DNA from: Pseudeuparius sepicola
Taxonomy: Eukaryota; Arthropoda; Insecta; Coleoptera; Anthribidae
Length of the DNA: 64,000 nucleotides
Reading direction: 5' to 3'
Assembly: GCA_963920635.1 (NCBI GenBank)
Contig: OY987301.1
Coordinates: 57,046,560-57,110,559, forward strand
Shown here: positions 44,220 to 55,138 of the stretch, piece after piece
Position numbering within the stretch: the first letter of the stretch is position 1
Layout: the number at the start of each line of letters is the position of its first letter
Program-made: the position numbers and the translations under genes
Notes under the pieces: model-generated
Database searches by the model: none
Told to the model about the DNA's origin: nothing
What the model saw: the letters and a program-made list of their open reading frames with translations, nothing else

Positions 44220-44540
44220 GTATCACCGCGGCGGCGTTCACCTTCATCCGTGCGGCGGTCGTGTAGTGTTTTTTCTTCGGCGAACTATTCGGGGTGTTCG
44301 AACGCACAAGGGTGACGCGAATCCGTGCACGGCGGGCGAACTGGAACGCAAACGCACACGGGCAGCACGGGCGGCACGGGACCGCCGCGATCGCGACGTA
44401 AAAATGGGCAGGTCACGTGACGTCGGAGGCCGGCGTGCTCAGCCGCCCGACGGAGACTATCGAGCCGGCGGGCCGACGAGCGGAGGCCGCGCTAAAGATG
44501 AGAAAGGACGGAGAGTTTTAATTCGCCGAGTAGGAAATTT
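44220..44540 (+). promoter_or_regulatory. CpG-rich island, candidate promoter/first exon
   Basis: About 320 bp with many CpGs (CCGCGGCGGCG, GATCGCGACG, AGCCGCCCGACGG) in a strongly AT-rich context. It contains GGTCACGTGACGTCGG (about 44411), an E-box CACGTG overlapping a CRE-like TGACGTC. A plus-strand frame stays open through the island (44266-44592; first ATG-type codon set in an Arg-rich run, e.g. RAARAARDRRDRD) but shows no family, so it may be 5' UTR. No second copy of it exists in this window, unlike most features here. Confidence 0.4.
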
Positions 44541-44880
44541 TCTCTCTTATAAATCGATGTTCTATTATATATATCTCAAGGTCTCAAGCTGAATAACATG
44601 GGCAACTTGTGAGAAATCATTTTTGTATTGCTCGTTTTTTGATTTATGTGTAGAATATGACCAAGAAACAAAATTATAGAAGAGTGAAAGGGACATAAGA
44701 AGAATGACAATAACATAGACAAAAATATAGTCCACAGTCCAAGGTATTAACACTCGGAATAAGAATAGACCGAGACTTAAGCTCTGTGACCCTTGTGGTT
44801 AGTGTATCGTGTAGGTACTATAAGTATTAAGTAGTTGGTATATATACTTACGTATTATTCGTACCTATATGTAAAGGTCG
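44541..44880. other. No gene seen
   Basis: AT-rich stretch downstream of the CpG-rich island; could be intronic. Confidence 0.4.
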
Positions 44881-45080
44881 GTCCACACGCAACGATGTAT
44901 CGTACGATTTGCATGTGCAAGTAAATCGTTACAGATAAATCGTTGCGTGTGGACAGCAGATTCGAACAAAATTTAGAACTGTGCAAAGTTGGATGTCGGA
45001 GTTGAAAGTTTGAGCCGCAAAGCATACCTAGATTTTGGGAGATTTGTGCATGCAAGTCGTAACGTGTGTACGCTTGTCCG
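44881..45080. mobile_element. Small inverted-repeat element with CCACACGCAACGAT arms
   Basis: GTCCACACGCAACGAT (44881-44896) and ATCGTTGCGTGTGGAC (44939-44954) are perfect 16-bp reverse complements. A weaker third arm, AGTCGTAACGTGTGTACGCT (about 45054-45073), continues the pattern with GATTTGTGCATGCAAGTCG echoing ACGATTTGCATGTGCAAGT. It looks like a hairpin MITE. Confidence 0.75.
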
Positions 45081-47099
45081 AGATTTGTACAGATTTTAGG
45101 TGCGACGGTAGCAGCTGACTCCTACCTATTTTTAGTCCGGAAATTATTAAATTAGTTAAATTAAAACTAAAACAATAACTGATTTATTTTAAATTGGTTA
45201 AAAAATATGGCGACCATTTCGCATAAATTTATAATAGAATTCATCGATTTATACAAAAGTTTCCCATGCCTCTGGCAAATAAAATGCTCCAGACCATCTA
45301 GTTCTATTTAAAATTTCCTGATTTCTCTTTTCCTTTTAACATTTAAACAATGCGTCAAAATACTCTTCTATTTATAATACCCAGTGGCGTATTTAGGGGT
45401 AGGCAAGGCATCCCGTTCCGAAAACATCATTTCGGAATTTGAATAACATGAAAATATTGGTCTGTTTTGCAGCATTGGACTAGTATATCAGCACATGTAT
45501 GCAACAACTTGAAAAGTTTTAACGACAGAACCTAATCTGAAAACTTCGTATAGCTTAAATATTCCAATTTAAAAAAATATATTCTTGTGGCAAGGTGCGT
45601 ATGTAAGCAACCAAAATGTCTGAACTACTGAATTGTTTATTGTAAATACATAAGAACAAGAAAGTCAGAAAACCGATACGAGTACCAAGAAAGAAAGAAT
45701 AGTACCGAGCGCGCAGATTTGCTCTAGGTTGACTCCTCAACCACTGACTAACATCTCACCTGCGGCGACCTCCCGGGTATCAATTTACCTGACATCTAAA
45801 TGTAACAGAATAATATGAATTTGACTACCTTGAACTTTCTCTACAATATTATACTTAATGCTGTTCAATTCAGTGGACGAGATATTATTTTACGACCACA
45901 AGTAAACTAAATTTAAAATTTGGAATTTCCTAAACTGTAAGATGTAGAAATATTAAAATGTAAAAATAAGAAAAATACAATACAATAAAAATTTATTGCG
46001 TTGTAGCCACATTCTTATCAGCGGTTGTCCCGGATACATAACTAAAATTTTATTAGTGAAAGTTTTGCGATCACTAATGACGTTGTATTGCCCACTCTTC
46101 TAGATGACGGGGAATGTACTTTCGACCTTATCTATCAGTACTTTCTAAAAAATACTTCCACTTAAGTAGTCATATGAAAGTAATAAGAGTGGTTAAAAAT
46201 ACAACTATGTACACCAAATTAAGCAAAATTAAGGTTATAATTAAATTAATGGGTTTTCCCTGTTAATGACTTTGGGAAGCTATAGGGTATTTTTTTTATT
46301 TAAAGAAATAAACAGTCATCCATTGTAATAAAAATATATGATATAAATAATCTTGAATGCTAATTAATATTGTTACTAGACAATTGGCAAGTGTTATTTC
46401 CAGAAAACTGGGAGTGTGTGGATACCTTAAAACATTATTTAACATGGGCTATGGGCTAAATATACCCAGGATGTAACAGTGAGTTGTATGAGATTATCTA
46501 ATCTAACCGGTATACAGCATTCGAGGTGGAAAAATATTATTGTATCAAACATCAGCCAACATGGGGTATAGGTGTCAATTACCTGGCATACAGGGTGACC
46601 CAACTTTTATCTGCCAAATTTCTAAACTTTATGGAAACTATCAAAGTTGATTTTTTCATATAAATATATATCCAGAAACCAATAGTTTCGTTGGACAGGG
46701 CGTTAAAGTTATGATTTTTTTTAATGTATTTTCTTGATATCTTCTAAAATAAGCGAGTTATGTTAATAAAATTTGGCGAATTTATATAGGGATTTAATAG
46801 TTATGATTGTAGAAAAATAAGGAATTTTGTTATTTAGTGACACGGAGGTCTCACAAACCTATTTAAAAAAGCGATACACTACTGGAAAATTCACTTTTTC
46901 TTGCCTCCGTTAAAATTTCATGTAAGAAAAAAGTGATTTTATAGATTTGCTTAAAATGCATAAACATCTTTTTTAAAAAATCGTTCAAAAAATAGTTGGC
47001 AATGGTAAAATGTCTATAAAATAAAAATGCAATAAAAAATCAAAATGACTTAATTGAGGGTCCAGTAGTGTCATTCTTTTGTGCTCAAATTATTTATTA
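45081..47099. other. No gene; isolated transposon termini
   Basis: CAGTGGCGTATTTAGGGGTA at about 45383 looks like a hAT terminus without a visible partner. CAGGGTGACCCAACTTTTAT at about 46591 looks like a Tc1/mariner-type terminus, partner also missing. The rest is unassigned AT-rich sequence. Confidence 0.45.
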
Positions 47100-47109
47100 G
47101 TGTGAAACT

Positions 47110-47303
47110 ACGGTTTTCTAGGGTTTTCCGTAGTACTTGAGCTAATGCTATCCTAGTTCTAACGGGAAAAAAATCGGCCCTAGCCGCAAATGGCAACGAA
47201 GACAAAATAATAGTAATTGCCCCCCTCCCCCGCACAAGCATGTGGTTGCTTCTGGGGTACTCCTAGTTTGGAGTATTGTGAGGGTGAGAATTATTATTAT
47301 TAT
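47110..47303 (+). repeat. Dispersed repeat family R1, copy 2 (longest)
   Basis: The first part (GGTTTTCTAGGGTTTTCCGT ... CCTAGCCGCAAATGGC) matches the reverse complement of 60600-60710. The second part (AACGAAGACAAAATAATAGT ... GAGGGTGAGAATTATTATTA) matches 4376-4487. Together they define the family. The (ATT)n end supports a retroposon tail. No coding capacity. Confidence 0.93.
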
Positions 47304-47914
47304 ATGTATATGTAAACTTCTAATTAACTATTCGGTAATAACATGCTTATCCTATCTGATGAGGGGCGCAAAAATTGTCCGGCCCAAATGAGGTAAAAAT
47401 AACACGAGCGCAAGTGGGTCGAATTTTAACCGGGGCCCAAGTGGGCCTACTTCTTTTTGAAGATATAAAGAAAATACTTTTAACCCATATTTTATTACCT
47501 TTAATTAACTCCCTGTACAACGAAAAACATTGGCGTCGATATACAGTGTGCCCCACTTAAAGGTAAGCTACCCCTCTGCAATTTTTTATTTGTATACTGA
47601 TTTTGTGGCCAAACTGTTATTTCTCAGGACATAACCAACCATAGGAAAATATTGTGAAAGTATTGTACACACGGGTGAACAATGAGGGCTTTTGCCTCTC
47701 ATCCGCTCAAAGAATTCTTTGAGACCTTACGTTTCGGTATATAACCATGATCTCAATAAAGTACCTAACTTGCTTTGTTAGTGTAATATGTACCTACTGA
47801 AATCTTGCAACTGAATTAAACCACTTCCACCCAACCGATTAAGCAGAAATTTTGCACACACTTTTGGTTCTGGTGACAATGCAATACAGTATAGTCAGTA
47901 TTGTGTTTTTTTTT
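47304..47914. other. No gene seen
   Basis: A patch with (CC)CAAGTGGGCC / CCCAAATGAGG words (47385-47450) and a CAGTGTGCCCCACTT terminus (about 47544). Otherwise unassigned. Confidence 0.4.
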
Positions 47915-48260
47915 TTCAAAATGGCCGCCACTCCAAGATGGCGGATAACCTATTTCTTCACAATCTACTTGACATGGGTTTCAAATGAAAAGGTTTGACG
48001 AGTAGAAAACGATAATGTGAGTGACGTCATACGAAATCGAAGATGGCGGCTGCCCCAAGTTGGCGGATTATTTCCTTGTTCACAACCTACTTGACATGAG
48101 TATCAAATGAAAGGGTTTGACGAGTACAAAATAACAAGGTAACTGACGTCATACTAATTCCAAAATGACGGATGCCCCAAGATGGGGGACTAACTTTATT
48201 TAGGTACCACCCTCTTAACATTGGAATCAAATAGGTACCTACTAAAAAGCACAAATTATA
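47915..48260. repeat. Three-copy tandem repeat, period about 121 bp, with ATGGCGG and TGACGTCAT
   Basis: Units align at CTCCAAGATGGCGGATAACC (47931), GCCCCAAGTTGGCGGATTAT (48052) and GCCCCAAGATGGGGGACTAA (48174). Shared words are CTACTTGACATG, CAAATGAAA-GGTTTGACGAG and TGACGTCAT. AAGATGGCGGC is a YY1/Pho-like binding word and TGACGTCA a CRE word, but this is only sequence resemblance. Copies diverge, the third most. Confidence 0.9.
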
Positions 48261-48490
48261 TTTTTTAAACAAGCTTTTATTTAAGTTATGTACTAAAACG
48301 AATAAAATAAGTTTAGGTTTTCGTTAGGATAACTCAATGCCAAATTGCGACAAGTTTTTGTAAATAAAACAGCTTGTCGCGCAAAATGTTCATAAAAAAA
48401 GTATCAGTACCAAGTAATTTTCATGGACAGTGATTGGCGATACGCTACTTTTCAGATTTTCTCGAGATGCAAAATGACTTTACGTCGTTT

Positions 48491-48802
48491 CAGGGCCGTA
48501 TCTAGCGAAAATTTGGGGGGAGGGGGTTCAGGATCTGCCCAAGCTTTTGTGTGGCTGGGTGCCGCAAGAAAGTGCGGGGCCCGGCAAGGAATTATTTAAT
48601 TTTTTAGGAAAATTACTTAAAATTAGTCTTAGGAAATCCCAATATCTGGTGAATATTTTCAAATTCTGAAATAGTTTCGGCCCCGCCCTTTGAAATAAGC
48701 TACTGACTGGATAACCCTGTACACGAGACTCCGAGGCGCGGGGCCAGTCAAAACGCAGGCCGCGTACGCGGCACCGTTCGCACCCGCCTAGAGACGGCCC
48801 TG
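48491..48802. mobile_element. hAT-like MITE (312 bp)
   Basis: Ends CAGGGCCGTATCTAGCG (48491) and CGCCTAGAGACGGCCCTG (ending 48802) are imperfect inverted repeats. The interior is GC-richer, with GGGGCCCGG and CCGCGTACGCGGC. The terminal style matches CAGGGCCGTAGCCAG at 42539. A clear flanking duplication is not seen (CGTCGTTT against GAGGGGTT). Confidence 0.7.
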
Positions 48803-50531
48803 GAGGGGTTAGACCAGTGGCTGTGGAAGTTGAAATAACTTTAAGCTTTAAAAAAACCTACTATTTTTAAATGGTTTTTAATAAAAAACCTAAACAGGTT
48901 TAAGTTGAACAAGTTTAACATTAAAACTTTAAAAATAATAATTATTATAATAATAGCGGAATATTCCTTCTCGCATTTATATCTATCCCTTTTCTACTTA
49001 TTTGATTTCTCATTATTACGGATATATTCCTACACTTCAAATACAAATTAGTACTAATCTATTCATAAAAGAGACTCTGGGAATCCCCTCTATTCTCTTA
49101 ATCCATGGCGCACGCAGCCATGCACCACCGTTCACCGTTTCGTTTTGTTTTGTTTGACGTCAGCTACTGTACGATTAATGTTACATTTAATTACTGCTTC
49201 TTAAGTTTAGGTAGCTAAGCTACTTACTGTTTGATATGATTAACATATATTTAAGTAGATATATTGAATTTTAAATAATATATAGCATCTAATTTTGTAT
49301 TTGGACGCCCACTGCATTAAAATTATAAAGAGAAAACTTCATTCAAATTTTGCTGTAAAATGCAAAAAGGTTTATTTTCTCACAGCTTTCACACTTCAAT
49401 TTTGTGGACGTCGCGTATACCTATATAATGATATAGTTTATAAAAGAAAGTGCGGTTATTTTTTGGTTTTCTGTCACCTGTTGAAGTGTCGCAGAATAAA
49501 ACTGAATCACCCTGTATAATATGTTTTTCGGGCTAGTGACGATGTACATTTTCATACTTTCGATGGTCTTATGTGGAAAAATCGGTCAAAATCGCGAGTT
49601 TAAAACGTAGGGCAAATTAATCTTAGTACCCGGGTCACCCGGCGCTTCTGCTTTAATGTAAACTATCAAGGTTGGCACTGGAGAGCTATGTTGCTACATT
49701 TCAATCATTTCTTTTTGTGTAAAGTGAAACTGAATAAATAAGAAATACTTACCTCTCATCTGCATTACTGGTTTATTCAGTATTTTCTCGTTGGCATTTA
49801 TCCCTTAAGGTGTCTCAGGCCAAAACTAACCATTACAAGAGGTAAGCGTTAACATTTGTCCATAGTTTCCGCAAGCATTCGGCAGAACAATGCAAATAAT
49901 TATGTACTGAAATCATTCCTTTAAATTTACGAAAGTTGCGTACATCTGGCAACAATGCTGACGCGCACGACGGCAAGCGTCGTCCGATGCCTCATGAGCC
50001 CTGAAAGCAAGTCAGTGGCAGCCGTAAATAGAGGGTCAAATAGGTAAAAATGCGGTTTAGAAAAATAATAATTTCGGCTTTAAAAAAAAGTTGGAGTGTT
50101 TTTAATTGCAATTTCGCGATCAGGGTATTTTTCCCAACACACTGTTAAAATTAATGTAGTTACGAATAAATTACCCTGTATATACTAGTATATTATCTAG
50201 TAAGTATATTTTATATATACAATACTCCTAGTAAGTAACACTAATTCATGTTTCCAGGCATTACAGGTATTCAAAAATAAATTAAGAATTAACACGCTGC
50301 TTTCACGGCAGGAAAAGCATACTTCCCTACTCCCAACAAACTAATTTTAATTCTTATAAATTCAACAAATTAATAGGTATGTACTTTTAAATTAATACAC
50401 TACAGTGGATTAATTTATTTTTTATAAGTTTGCTTTAACTGTATTTTTGCTAAAATACTTAAATGACTATATGGATTAGCTGTTTCTTGGATGTATTGGA
50501 CTTCACAATGCTTTGTTTCGTTTTATATTAG
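48803..50531. other. No gene recognised
   Basis: AT-rich with a CpG-bearing patch at 49940-50040. Termini of CCCTGTATA type at about 49509 and 50171 have no visible partners. Confidence 0.45.
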
Positions 50532-50567
50532 CACAGACATATATAGCTTCAGCTATATATGTCTGTG
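50532..50567. repeat. Perfect 16-bp hairpin
   Basis: CACAGACATATATAGC (50532-50547), loop TTCA, then GCTATATATGTCTGTG (50552-50567). The surrounding TATTAG/ATATTAG words are also symmetrical. No known function is implied. Confidence 0.93.
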
Positions 50568-52240
50568 ATATTAGCCAAGATATAATATATCTTTGATATT
50601 AGACTGGCATAGTGTCGATCGGATCACATTGAGAGAGTGGGATTGGCGGTTTTTGTCGACACATACATATCTAAAGCCACAAACATCAAAATAACTTTAA
50701 CACAAAGGAATATTTTCGTCTTAATTGAATTTACTTGATCGAATTGAAAATCATGAAAACATTAAAACAAAATCATTATTAAAATACAAATAAGAAATAC
50801 AAATAATAACAAAAAATAACTATGTAAATAATTTTTTCCAGCAGCAGTCGGGCAAGACAAAAAGGAATATAATTTCTTGTCTTGCTTTGCAATACAAGAC
50901 AAGAATAGGCATGAAATCTTGTCTTGTGAAACACTATGTTGAAGCCCACTTTTGCGGTTGTAGTACCTACTGTTAATTACTTTTGTCACTTAGAGCAATA
51001 TCCTTTTTTTAAGGGTTATGGACTCGTTTATGGATCACTGTGCAAAGAAAGAAATTTTGTTAGTGTTTTATGTTAATTTTTCGATTTTTCGGTAAGTTTA
51101 ATAAAACTTATATGGTATTTTGTTGTTCTAGATAATAAAATATGATAATAAAAACCAGTTTTGGGGCTAACGGGTATAAAAAATCACACTTACGTACTTA
51201 CTTTAATTAGGTACAATAGAGCAATAAGGTACTCAGGAAAAAAAAAAACAAGTTTATACTTTGCCTTGCGTTCTTTATTTATTTGTCGGATTTTCTGAAC
51301 CCCTTGGATATAAGTTTGACCTAGTTGGCCAGTGTGAACGCACATTATAGGGTTAAACTTGCGAACGTGCAACGGGCAAAGGGGTGTTTTGTTTCATGTC
51401 AACGTTGGCGCCAATCACCGTTTTCGTAAAAACAAATGAAATTGCTCTAACGTAACGAGCCTGGCATTTACTCTCACCCATTGAATTCTGTCCCGCAGTT
51501 TGGAGTGGGAAGTGGGAGTATATTTGTAGAAGTATATTGTGTGCATAAAAATTTCCTACAATAAATTGGTCAAGTTAGGTAAACGTCAGTAAAGTTGAGA
51601 GGAATGATAAATAAAGAAATAATGGGGATACATTTAAATTTAGAACGAATAATCTGAGAGACAAATAACTTTTCTAATTCCTTCCTAGAAATCTTTGCAG
51701 GCTCAAACTAGTGTAATGTTTTATTTCCAAACACCTTCTCTGTACAATTTTTTTAATACACCGACAGACTGTGAATACACCTAACACCTTATGGAATATA
51801 ATATGTAATGTGTAAAAAATGCATGAATCTGATTATTTATTATTCCTGTTTATTTGGAGGAGATAAGAGAATATTAATGTTAGCTTAATTTTTGCCCTTG
51901 ATGTCAAGATAAGATAATGAACATTTTATTATAGCCATTTTCGTACACCTACGTATCTACTTCGTATAGGTAGGCGATTCTTAATTATTCTATATCTTAA
52001 ACAAAAGACTAACATTTTTTTATTTACAATTTTGCGGGAAAAAATTATGCTTGAAAACAAGTTTTGCTTATGTTTAAAACAAGATTGGCCATATGTAATA
52101 TAGTAACATTTCATATAAGTTAGGTAGCTATTATAATAATATGGCCCCCAGACAACTATTCAGTTTGACATTTTCATTAAGAAATCGAAGTAGACAGACT
52201 TTTCCACAAATTAATCGTGAACATACTACGTACGTACGTA
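50568..52240. other. No gene; short CAAGACAAG/CTTGTCTTG cluster at 50850-50940
   Basis: CTTGTCTTG and CAAGACAAG words occur four or five times over about 85 bp, in both orientations, similar in style to the GAGACGAGAC clusters at 33 and 35.7 kb. The rest is unassigned AT-rich sequence. Confidence 0.5.
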
Positions 52241-52242
52241 TA

Positions 52243-53182
52243 AGGTCCCCGAGGGTAATAAGGCTCATGATGGTAATAAGGCCCAAGTGGTATTTTTGCC
52301 TCAAATATATTTATTTCGTGATTGTTCCGCCATCTATGGATTGGTAGTTGACCTATCATGCAGATGTATACTGGTAGAATAAATCAAGTTCTTTAGTTCA
52401 AAGCTGATCGCAGGATGTTGTGTTAGCTGAATATTTTATCCATACAATTATAATTTTTTCGTGCTTTTAAAGTAAGTTTTCATTCAAAAACAACAGAGAA
52501 ACTTCGATTTTAATAAAGGTGAGTTATTGTTCAACTATTTTAGATATTTTTAAGCGATATTGCGAATTTGCCATCAGTTGTTTTTCAAGCGATTTTAACC
52601 TCAAAATTAATCGTATTACGTGTGGGTAATAAGGCCCGGCAGATATTTTTCGGGCCTTATTCACACAAAAGGCAAACTCTTTCAAAACTAAAAGAAAAGG
52701 TTGACTTGAAAGCTCAACCCAGTTGCAGTTCTGCTTCATAATCTTGGTTTTGTGTCATTTGCAATGAAGACAGAGTGTCGGATGCACGATGATTGTGTAG
52801 GGCTGACTAGAGATGATTGCGATAAAATTAAATATCTGGAATGCGATGATTAAGACCATATATATGCATATATAATAAATATGTATATACTGCACATATA
52901 CATAAATATATATGCTCTTTATATACAAGTATATACTTCTATAGATATATTTATTTAGTGGGCCTTATTATCCTACAGTGGTCGGAAGTATGGCCCATGG
53001 CAGTGTTTTTGTTTATTTTTATATATTTTTTAGAATTAATTGTTTTGGTTTGGTTTTCTTTTTACCATATAATAGTTTACACGTTGTTGTTTCTAGGAAG
53101 TAAATTACAATTCATATTAAGCTGTTTTACTGTTTTTTCTGTTGATGATTTCTTATAGTGGGCCTTAATACCCTCGGGACCT
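52243..53182. mobile_element. TIR element with repeated AATAAGGCCC words (940 bp)
   Basis: Ends AGGTCCCCGAGGGTAATAAG (52243) and CTTAATACCCTCGGGACCT (ending 53182), flanked by TA (52241-52242, 53183-53184). The word AATAAGGCC or its complement GGCCTTATT occurs also at about 52276, 52629, 52662 and 52961, so the terminus motif is echoed inside. The interior is otherwise AT-rich with a (TATA)n stretch at 52855-52950. No transposase. Confidence 0.88.
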
Positions 53183-54138
53183 TAGTATTTGTAAACTCAC
53201 TTGAAACAACATAAAAAAAACTCTAATTGGCGCCACAAAAAGAATATAGGACATAAGCGTCACGTTTTTAAGGTTGTCGTGTTGTCTCTAAAAAGCTATT
53301 TACGCAAGTATATCCTAAGATCTGTGAAATTATGGCACGGCTATGCACCGCATTTCGTTGCAAGTGGCCGGCCGTCGAACAGTGTAAAAGACGCGTTCAC
53401 ACCGCGCCCGCTGCAAGCCAGCGAGAAGCTGGCGGCAAAACCGCGCTGCCTGCTTTTGCCAGTGTGGACGCGTGCGCACTATGCTAGATGTTAAAAAAAA
53501 CTAATATTTTGTATAAGTGTTAGACCCGGTATATCAGTTTCTCTTTCTAATTTGTCTGAAAATAATAATAATGTCAATGTGGCAAAAACAGTCTGGTCTG
53601 ATTTTAAAATAAGAAACTGAGGCGGTTTCGCTTCTTTCTCGAATTGGAAAGACAACGGGTTCTAGTTTAGAACAATATTTTCACCCCCGCCTTGCCCCAT
53701 GTAAGTCTGTTATTTCATGAGTTCTAATCCCGTGGTTTCATTTTCATTGCTTTTCATGATACAGTCCATTTTCATGTGCTCTAATTCATTTAAACACCTG
53801 CATGTCTCGTCTCATTGAGACCTCTAAACCAGGTAACTGTTAGGTGAGGAACTTTCAGTCTAACCAATAACAAGTTTGGTAGATATTCATTTTCTCCCAA
53901 CAGCCAGACGGCCTCAAAATGCCAGTCGGCCCAGGGATACAAAAGCCGTAGAAAGTCGGTCCCGATCAAAGGAAGCCGCGAGAGCCTGCCCCAGTGTGGA
54001 CGCGAGCCGCGCGGCATGGCGTGGCTTTTTGGTGGGGATTACTAGTCAAGTCTTCATCAGATAGATTTTATTTTCGAAATATTCCTTCATTTGCCGTATA
54101 TTATCCTAAAGGTACGCAGGTCCTGGCGGTAACAGTAT
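53183..54138. other. GC-richer patches, no gene assigned
   Basis: GTGTGGACGCG occurs at about 53463 and about 53993, each after a GC-rich stretch of about 100 bp. These may be two copies of a short repeat end. Open frames there have no family resemblance. Confidence 0.45.
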
Positions 54139-54186
54139 GGAGTGGCAACACGAACAAGTAATTAAGCTTATCGAGCTGTATTGTAC
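54139..54186 (+). pseudogene. MADF-like N-terminus, cut off
   Basis: ATG at 54139 begins MEWQHEQVIKLIELYC. This is the opening of the MADF (Adf-1/Myb-SANT-like) DNA-binding domain in insect proteins: a short polar start, then a (L/F)IELY helix. Immediately after ELY comes TGTACAGGGTGTTCCC, a CAGGGTG transposon terminus with TA in front, so the frame passes into transposon sequence and the rest of the domain (normally a W-D-x-x-x-x-Y-K-x-R segment) is not found. Either a real gene was interrupted, or this is a fragment moved by a transposon. Sixteen residues are too few for certainty. Confidence 0.4.
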
Positions 54187-54187
54187 A

Positions 54188-54844
54188 GGGTGTTCCCATA
54201 TATTTTGAGGGCAAATGCGATTATACCTACACCCTGTCAGCGTTGGTTTATTTTCTGAATGTGTCATAAATTTAAACGGAGACGGAGGTCCAATAACAAA
54301 AATTTAGCAATGTAAAAGTTACATAAATTCATTGATACAATGCTTAATAGTACCGCAACATAATTTATAAGCTGAATAATTTAGAACAGTGTGAAACACA
54401 CAAACTTTGAAGTATGCACGTGTTTGTATCCAACAGATTCGCGGTTGCTAAGCAACGAAGTGATAATTTGCACAAGTGCAATTACCGTGATAATTTGCAC
54501 AAGTGCAATTATCGCTAGCAGAGGCATATGATTGGTTGGATTTTTATGGAATGGAGCTACCTTATTGGATGCAAGCGGTATGAGGGAAATAATCGCTGAA
54601 ATCCTACTCTCTTAGTTACGTCCTAGTTAAGCTAAACCAATATTGTGGCAGCTAAAGCTGATAACCCGATAACTTCTTCACATTACCAAATTTAATATAG
54701 GACTAGAATATATGTTTTCAGTTAACACATTGATCTTTGAATACCTATCTATTAGCGCAAAAAACATATTCAGAACCGAAAGTTCAATCTAAATGACAGC
54801 TAGCTGTCAGACTAACTATTTGCAGTTGTTAAATTCTCCTTTTA
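54188..54844. other. Transposon terminus, then unassigned sequence
   Basis: CAGGGTGTTCCCATATATTT starts at 54188. A reversed ACACCCTGTCA lies at about 54230. GTGATAATTTGCACAAGTGC is repeated directly at about 54461 and 54489 (period about 28). No gene seen. Confidence 0.5.
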
Positions 54845-55020
54845 AATACAACTCGTGGTATGCCTAATAATAGATAATACCTTTCCTTAATTTATCACTC
54901 ATTATAATTCCAATGCTAAGAAAATACCACTCCTGCTGCGCAGTCGTGGTATTTTCAGCTTTGGGATTATAATTTGTAAAATTAACGAAAGGTATTATCG
55001 ATAATAGGCAGACCACTTGT
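54845..55020. mobile_element. Fold-back MITE (about 175 bp)
   Basis: CTCGTGGTATGCCTAATAAT ... AATACCAC (left) pairs with GTGGTATTTTC ... ATTATCGATAATAGGCAGACCAC (right). The tip is TCCTGCTGCGCAGTCG. Arms are about 75 bp. Confidence 0.87.
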
Positions 55021-55091
55021 TATATTACCCCTGAAAATATACGCTACGCCGACAGAATCCCACACAATGTAATTATTTGGCAGCCCGAAAA

Positions 55092-55117
55092 GAAGCCGGC
55101 TCTCAAAAGCCGGCTTC
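55092..55117. repeat. GC-rich perfect hairpin
   Basis: GAAGCCGGCT, loop CTCAAA, then AGCCGGCTTC. Ten perfect base pairs in an AT-rich context, followed by CCCCTGGTTTT. Confidence 0.9.
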
Positions 55118-55138
55118 CCCTGGTTTTCACCAGTGTCT

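Noticed and set aside
55092..55117. Rho-independent terminator
   Set aside because: The hairpin is perfect but the context is eukaryotic, the T-run is weak and there is no gene upstream.
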